Positions 58,171-64,000 of a DNA stretch of 64,000 nt are shown one piece after another (position 1 is the stretch's first letter; every line of letters starts with the position of its first letter). The notes under the pieces were generated by a model, which did not search any database, was not told where the DNA came from, and was given only the letters and a program-made list of their open reading frames with translations. The translations under genes and the position numbers were made by a program. The DNA comes from Trichostrongylus colubriformis (Eukaryota; Nematoda; Chromadorea; Rhabditida; Trichostrongylidae), in NCBI GenBank assembly GCA_963978905.1, contig OZ022258.1:54420591-54484590 (forward strand). Reading direction: 5' to 3'.

Positions 58171-59676
58171 ATGCACAGTACTCGGCTTGTGGCATTCTTA
58201 GCCATGGCGTGTTGGTAAGTCCTTTGGAGAATATTTCTCACCCCATCAAGTTATTTGCGGAAATGTAACCAAAATAGCATTCGTTGGAAAGTAGCTAGCC
58301 TTTCGCCTCACGGATTAAATTTTATATATTGCCTCTTCAGTCAACATGCCTACATGGAAGGATATTCTGGAGGAAGCGGAAGTGGCAATGGCGCTAGCGC
58401 TGACAGTGGAGGTTAGTTGAGGCACACAAGCCCATTCTCAAATTAATGACAGAAAAATATTATAATGTTATAGGTTACGTGATGCCACCTGCTGACAATT
58501 CACCAGCTCCGGGAGGATATCAAGCACCAGCCTCTCCTCCAGCTCCACCACCATCAGGAGGATATAGTTCAGGTGGCGGAAGCAGCTATCAGCCGTTAGT
58601 TCTGCCTCCAGCTCCACCTCCAGCTCCGCCTGCAGAGCCTCCTGCACCTCCTCCCCCAGCCCCAGCCCCACCACCATCAGGAGGATATAGTTCAGGTGGC
58701 GGAAGCAGCTATCAGCCGTCAGCTCCACCTCCAGCTCCACCTCCAGCTCCGCCTGCAGAGCCTCCTGCACCTCCTCCCCCAGCTCCAGCTCCACCACCAT
58801 CAGGAGGATATAGTTCAAGTGGCGAAAGCAGCTATCAGCCCTCAGCTCCACCCCCAGCTCCACCTCCAGCTCCGCCTGCGGAGCCTCCTGCACCTCCTCC
58901 CCCAGCTCCAGCTCCACCACCATCAGAAGGATATAGTTCAGGTGGCGGAAGCAGCTATCAGCCCTCAGCTCCACCCCCAGCTCCACCTCCAGCTCCGCCT
59001 GCAGAGCCTCCTGCACCTCCTCCCCCAGCCCCAGCTCCACCACCATCAGGAGGATATAGCTCAGGTGGCGGAAGCAGCTATCAGCCCTCAGCTCCACCTC
59101 CAGCTCCTCCTGCGGAGCCTCCTGCACCTCCTCCCCCAGCCCCAGCTCCACCACCATCAGGAGGATATAGTTCAGGTGGCGGAAGCAGCTATCAGCCCTC
59201 AGGTCCACCTCCAGCTCCTCCTGCGGAGCCTCCTGCACCTCCTCCCCCAGCCCCAGCTCCACCACCATCAGGAGGATATAGTTCAGGTGGCGGAAGCAGC
59301 TATCAGCCCTCAGGTCCACCTCCAGCTCCTCCTGCGGAGCCTCCTGCACCTCCTCCCCCAGCCCCAGCTCCACCACCATCAGGAGGATATAGTTCAGGTG
59401 GCGGAAGCAGCTATCAGCCGTCAGCTCCACCTCCAGCTCCCCCTCCACCACCATCAGGAGGAGGCGATGGTGGTTATGCAGTCGCTCCACAACCACCATG
59501 TAAGTTAATGGCTACGACAAATGTGATCTGCTCTTTGCAAAACGTTTAATATTTTAGCTGGTGGCTATTCGCAACCTTCCTTGTACAGACGTCGTTTCTA
59601 CAAAAAGGCCAAGTCGCTCCGAAAGGTGCGAAAGATGCGGAGGAAGTCCATGCGAAGGAAGGCCAAGTCTGCTTGA
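58171..59676 (+). CDS. Secreted Pro/Gly/Tyr repeat protein with basic C-terminal tail
   Basis: Exons 58171-58214, 58341-58411, 58474-59499 and 59558-59676 join in phases 2, 1 and 1 to 419 aa. Exon 1 is a signal peptide (MHSTRLVAFLAMAC) with a second Cys codon split by intron 1. Exon 2 is Gly/Ser-rich (EGYSGGSGSGNGASADSG). Exon 3 opens GYVMPPADNSPAPGGYQAP and then carries eight copies of a unit around GGYSSGGGSSYQP separated by PPAPPAEPPAPPPPAPAPPP. Exon 4 is strongly basic (LYRRRFYKKAKSLRKVRKMR, then RKSMRRKAKSA). All splice sites are canonical. The last intron, with its in-frame stop after LQNV, would otherwise truncate the protein before the tail. The family function is unknown; disorder, Tyr repeats and cationic tail suggest an extracellular matrix component (inference). 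Confidence 0.9.
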
Positions 59677-61495
59677 TAGCAGCACTTTGTAAATGACTTT
59701 TCAAATTTTTAATGTAGATAAATTTTAATACATGTTTGGTTTGTACATCACTGAGTATGTTTGTCAACGCAATTGTTGATACGGTATATCGCCCAGGAGT
59801 GAAGTGGTGCTACAAAGCCCTGGTTGGTCCCTAATGGATGAAAACGGAGATCATATATTTACATACTCACCGCTCGACTGCAGTCAAAGGCACCCATTGG
59901 TGTTCGTTCTAAATATGTTAGGAAGAAGAGTTGATAAAGCCGAACAATGGTCAGTCCATTCGTATATGACCCCAAATAAAAGCTATTAAGGGCAGTGGTG
60001 TGGACAAACTTTGCCGAAATTAAAGAGGCAGAATTGAATATGAAACTCAAGGTGCTTAGTAGCGTGAGAGCGAAGAAAACCATAAAATTCAGTAAAAAAC
60101 CCCAAGAAAAGCAGATGATTCTCAAATTCCGTCGCTCACAATATGGAATGGGCCAAGCATGTTATTATAGGCGGCAAGTTTTATGAAGGACGGTTCCTTC
60201 ACAGCTCAGGGAAATGGTTTCCACCGTCGTTGTGCTGTAAGTAGCTCTTTTGGGTTCTTAGTTTTGATGAATTACTTTGGATGCGCTCGCTGAATGGAGG
60301 AGACACAGCTGAGTCTCAGTAGTAGTCGGGCACTGGGAGCGACCACACGCATGGAAATTATGTTACCTACTTCCCTTTGAAATTTTATGCCGGTCCATCG
60401 CTAAAGGATGGAGAATAAATTGAAAATTTGAATTTCCTGGGTCGGAAGATAATGCCGCGGTTTTTTTTTCAAAATGTGGATTGATAAAAACAAAAGAGAA
60501 TAAAATCAGTCGTTCATAAGTATTGGTACATGGCCAGCCGAGATCTCCATTGCGACAGTACATTGCGGAAGCCAGTGAATGCAGATAAGGAACAATGGTA
60601 CAGGAGTAGCTGAATGCCTTTTCTAATTCGCGAGTGGTGGGATTTGGGTGCAGCTGCTATCGGCATTGTGGTGCATTTGGGTGCATATTTCCATTGTGCA
60701 GCTGACAAATAGCGGGATTTGGGTGCAGCCCTTATCGAAGTCGGTAGGTCGTTCGGGACGTTAATCATCATCAGGGCTCATATCTCCGTTTTCAAAGCGA
60801 CTGAATCAACGGTGCGAACGGTGGTTGCTCCCGGACCGAATTTTGACAGTCGTGTCCCGCGAACTAGTGTCGAGGTGGTGTTCGTGGATGTTTTAAAGTT
60901 GACGCTGATACATTTTTGAACAAAAAGGGTTTTATGTTCTGACGCGCGCGCTTTTATACTCATGGGGCTGAAGCTTTGTAGCCTTATACACTGATTCGGG
61001 GCGAATTTTCAAAAGATATCAAAATGTTGTAAAGGGGACAGAATTCATATGAAGGGGTGTGTAATACATGCAGTTCCGATGGGAACGGAGAATTTCAAAG
61101 TACTGTCCGTCTAGATCCTTCCACAACTACTTTTACAAGGGACACAGAGTACGGTCGCAGAATAAGGCCACAAAGAGCGGACTTCTACTTTCAGCGGACT
61201 TGAAGCAAAAGCATCAGTACACTTAATTACTACTCGAACCTGAAGTAGAATCCTAAAATCTACAAGAGGGCGCTGAACATGGGTTGGACCCTGAGCTTGG
61301 CAAAGGCGTTTTTTTAAATGGTCTCTTCTCCGCGGCTACAGGGGATACGGAAGGATCTCTTCAGTTTTCACAGAACGCATTGTAAACGTGAAACTGTGCA
61401 ACGGTTGAGAATAGCTTTCCTCTGCTGAGCGACTCATAAAAAAAGGCGTTGTAGTTCACTAAACCTCGATTCGATTTTAGGTAACACAGGTGGCT
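59677..61495. other. Intergenic, no gene recognised
   Basis: Only short overlapping ORFs. A 14-base direct repeat (GGGATTTGGGTGCA) occurs near 60640 and 60715. Confidence 0.4.
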
Positions 61496-61926
61496 TTAAA
61501 GGAATCGTCCACGGAAAATGAGTTTTTGTGTTACTCATTTATTAATGTTGTAATTGCCTAATGTTGGCCTCATGCAAAATTTCACGTGAAAAATGTGAAT
61601 CTGGCTGAGATACAGCACCACGAGTGCGGTCCAGATGGGCGGGGCCTCCGTGTAAAAGCCTCGTCCCGTCGTCCGCCGCCGTTGGGAACGGAGAGTGGGA
61701 CTGTTTACGTAACCTTCTGTTCCTACAATGCGTCTCCGACCACGGCGGACGACGGGACGAGGCTTTTGAACGGAGGCCCCGCCCACCTGGACACACTTTG
61801 TGGTGCTGTATTTCAGCCAGATTCACATTTTTTCGCATGAAATTTTGCATGAGGCTAACATTAGGCAAATACAACATAAACATATGGGTGACACAAAAAC
61901 TCATTTTCCGTGGACGATTCCTTTAA
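61496..61926. mobile_element. TTAA-flanked foldback element, copy 2 (best preserved)
   Basis: 431 bp including TTAA at both ends. The arms mirror each other from AGGAATCGTCCACGGAAAA through the AACATTAGGC box, CCAGATTCACATTTTT and GGCGGGGCCTCCG. Overlapping ORFs on both strands arise from the palindrome. There is no transposase. Confidence 0.85.
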
Positions 61927-61981
61927 GCTGATCTTTGAAACTAATTCTATGGACTTCGAACACGACAGATGAATGTTGAAA

Positions 61982-61987
61982 TTTATT
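61982..61987 (-). terminator. Polyadenylation signal of the 62-63.7-kb gene
   Basis: AATAAA on the minus strand, 40 bases after the stop. Confidence 0.55.
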
Positions 61988-62027
61988 ACACCCGAGATTG
62001 AGATGAAAATAATAAAAGACAGAGCGA

Positions 62028-63671
62028 TCAAGCCCTAGCAGCATGTCGCATCTTATGTACTTTCCGTAGCATCTTGGCTTTGGCATGGAAACGGCGTTTA
62101 TACGGAGCAGCATAGCCACCTCCACCTGAATACGCGAATCAATGGAATTAGTTTCACTGGTAATTTAGAAAGCAACTTACGTGGTGGGGGCGGTGGACTG
62201 AGATTTTGTGGTCGTGGTGCACTGACTTGTGGACTAACTGGTGCTGATACCACTGGTGCACTAACTGGCGGACTGGCCGGAGCAATTGGTCCATTGACTG
62301 GTCCCGGCACTACTGGTGAGTTATATGACGGCGGTGCGACTGCATATCCACCTCCTGTTGGAGGTCTAGGTGGAGAAATTTGAGGAGGTCTGGGTGGAGA
62401 TGCCGGTGGCCTGGGAGGAGAAACCACGGGTGGCTGAGAGTTTCCTCCTGACGGCGGACGTACAGGGGAAGTAGGTTGAGGTGGAGCCACGGGTGCAGCT
62501 GCAGGTTTAGGTGCCACAGGAAGAGCTGCAGGTGGAGGTGCTGGTGGCGATACCACGGGGATAGCTGCAGGTTTTGGTGCTGGTGGCGATGCAGGAGGGT
62601 TCAATGGCTGTGGTCGTGGTGGAGGCGGTGGCGCAGGCAGTTGTGCTGCTTGTGGTGGAGGTGGTGGTGCAGGCAATTGTGCTGGTCGCGGTGGTGGTGG
62701 TGGTGCAATCACTGGTGCAGCTACTGGAGCTGAAGGCGATGACACTGGTGGCTGAGCGTATCCTCCTGACGACGGGCGTACAGGGGAAGTAGATTGAGGT
62801 GTAGCCACGGGTGCAGCTGCAGGTTGTGGTGCCACAGGAGGAGCTGCAGGTTTTGGTGCTGGTGGCGATGCAGGTGGGCTCTTAGGCTGTGGTTGTGGTG
62901 GAGGCGGTAAAACAGGCAACTGTACTGCTTGTGGTGGCGGTGGTGGTGGAATCACTGGTGCAGCTACTGGAGCTGGTGGCGATGCCACGGGGGTAGCGGC
63001 AGGTTTTGATGCTGGTGGTGATGCAGGAGGGTTCAATGGCTGTACTTGTGGTGGAGGTGGTGGTGCAGGTAAATTTCCTGCTTGTGGTGGGGGTGGGGGC
63101 GCAGGTATATTTCCTGCTTGTGGTGGAGGTGGTGGTGCAGGCAAATTTCCTGCTTGTGGTGGAGGCGGTGGTGCAGGTAAATTTCCTGGCCGTGGTGGTG
63201 GTGGTGGTGCAATCACTGGAGCAGCTACTGGAGCTGATGGCGATGCCACGGGTGCAATCGCAGGCGGTGAATATTCGGCTGGTGGCAGAACATATCCTGC
63301 AAAATCGTTGATTAGTCTGCTGACAGTTTAGAAGTGGTTAACATGCTCAAGTAACTAACCTCCACCACCTCCTCCTCCGCTTCCTCCGCTTCCACCGCCT
63401 CCGCCTCCTCTCCCTCCTCTTCCGCCGCCGCTTCCACTGCCTCCGCCTCCTCTCCCTCCTCTTCCGCCGCCACTTCCACCGCCTCCGCTTCCTCCTCTTC
63501 CGCCACCGCTTCCACCGCCTCCGCCTCCGCTTCCGCCGCCACCGCCTCCATAAGAGGCGTACTCACTGAAATGTCAAACTTTAGTCAAAATGGATTAGTT
63601 ATCAAAATTGTGAAACAGTTCACTTACCAGAATGCTGTGGCAAAGAGCACCACTAGCACGATATTCCTCAT
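62028..63671 (-). CDS. Secreted Gly-rich/Pro-rich repeat protein with basic C-terminal tail
   Basis: Minus-strand exons 63671-63628, 63565-63360, 63296-62181 and 62125-62028 join in phases 2, 1 and 1 to 487 aa. The start is taken as 63671 (MRNIVLVVLFATAF): in-frame ATGs at 63713 and 63701 lie too close to the TATA box at 63716-63722 to be in the mRNA. A Cys codon is split by intron 1. Exon 2 is an almost pure Gly/Ser/Arg run (GGGSGGGRGG). Exon 3 opens GYVLPPAEYSPP, like GYVMPPAD of the 58-kb gene, then gives repeats such as AGNLPAPPPPPQ and SPPAPVAAPVIAPPPPP. Exon 4 codes for YKRRFHAKAKMLRKVHKMRH then AARA, aligning with YRRRFYKKAKSLRKVRKMRR. It is a divergently placed paralogue of the 58-kb gene. 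Confidence 0.9.
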
Positions 63672-63715
63672 GCCCAGATGATGTCGGATGTATACTACCA
63701 TGGGTGAGGCCATCG

Positions 63716-63722
63716 TTTTATA
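63716..63722 (-). promoter_or_regulatory. TATA box of the 62-63.7-kb gene
   Basis: On the minus strand AGTATAAAACG lies 45 bases before the ATG at 63671. Transcription would start about 25-30 bases downstream, which excludes the two earlier in-frame ATGs. Confidence 0.65.
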
Positions 63723-64000
63723 CTGAATCCGTTAGAGGTCGTCGTCTGGCAGTCCAGTTTTTGACAATAAACTGGGCAATGTCCGGTGACGTTCATTCGT
63801 TGCAGCATGTTAGCCAACCTTGGCGATTGTTTACACGGCTATCTCTGAACTGTTCATCTTCGCCCTACTTTCAGTTGCCGTGATTGCTGAGCAAGGCCAA
63901 ACCTCAGATTAAACGCCCAAAAACAACCACATAATTTAATGGAATTTCGTATTCGCCCTAATTTCACTAATTTGCTCCACTACTATTTGATTTTTTTTTC
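63723..64000. other. Window edge, no gene recognised
   Basis: Presumed upstream region of the minus-strand secreted-protein gene. No further motif was identified. Confidence 0.4.

Noticed and set aside
58468..59508. Long ORFs in other frames of the 58-kb repeat (minus 343 aa, plus 270 aa)
   Set aside because: They are frame shadows of the Pro/Gly repeat; no signal peptide, no splice logic, composition dictated by the repeat.
61535..61926. Three overlapping ORFs on both strands
   Set aside because: All are produced by the inverted arms of the TTAA foldback.

Overview
The window looks like nuclear DNA of a parasitic nematode, probably a strongylid or hookworm relative (inference). It is AT-rich, its genes are split into short exons with TTTCAG-type acceptors, and several start codons sit at or next to a polypyrimidine-AG that would suit spliced-leader trans-splicing. 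There is no bacterial-type gene packing, rRNA, CRISPR array or clear functional tRNA. Most of the sequence is intron, intergenic DNA and small inverted-repeat DNA transposons.

Layout. (1) 1-7.5 kb: repeats only, including an inverted pair of tRNA-like sequences, a TTAA-flanked foldback, a 507-bp Tc1-type element and a TTA-flanked foldback. (2) 7.5-16.5 kb, minus strand: an iron-dependent alcohol dehydrogenase of the ADHFE1/hydroxyacid-oxoacid transhydrogenase type. It has ten recognisable exons, one GC-AG intron, a dead mariner in one intron and a second 507-bp element in another. (3) 18.8-20.8 kb, minus strand: the ribosome-biogenesis factor RRP15. (4) 21.1-23.6 kb: three nested or adjacent elements with perfect 8-bp target duplications; two have long G/C homopolymers in their ends. 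(5) 25.0-32.7 kb, plus strand: five short genes in the same direction, namely a 50-aa membrane microprotein, NAA20 (NatB acetyltransferase), an unknown 68-aa ORF, a DMAC1-like complex I assembly protein and gluconokinase. (6) 32.8-38 kb: repeats. (7) 38.2-63.7 kb: a cluster of five genes for secreted, low-complexity Gly/Pro/Tyr-rich proteins, four plus and one minus.

The most interesting signal is the 38-64 kb cluster. Four of the five genes share one plan: a TATA box, a tiny signal-peptide exon (44 nt in three genes) ending in intron phase 2, a short Gly/Ser-rich or linker exon, a long Pro-rich repeat exon in three of them, and a separate last exon coding for a strongly basic Arg/Lys tail. 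In three genes a Cys codon is split by intron 1. This reads as an expanded lineage-specific family of secreted structural proteins, perhaps of cuticle, pharynx lining or eggshell (inference). The neighbouring DNA holds transposons with intact target duplications, including one TTAA insertion whose empty site is present elsewhere in this window.
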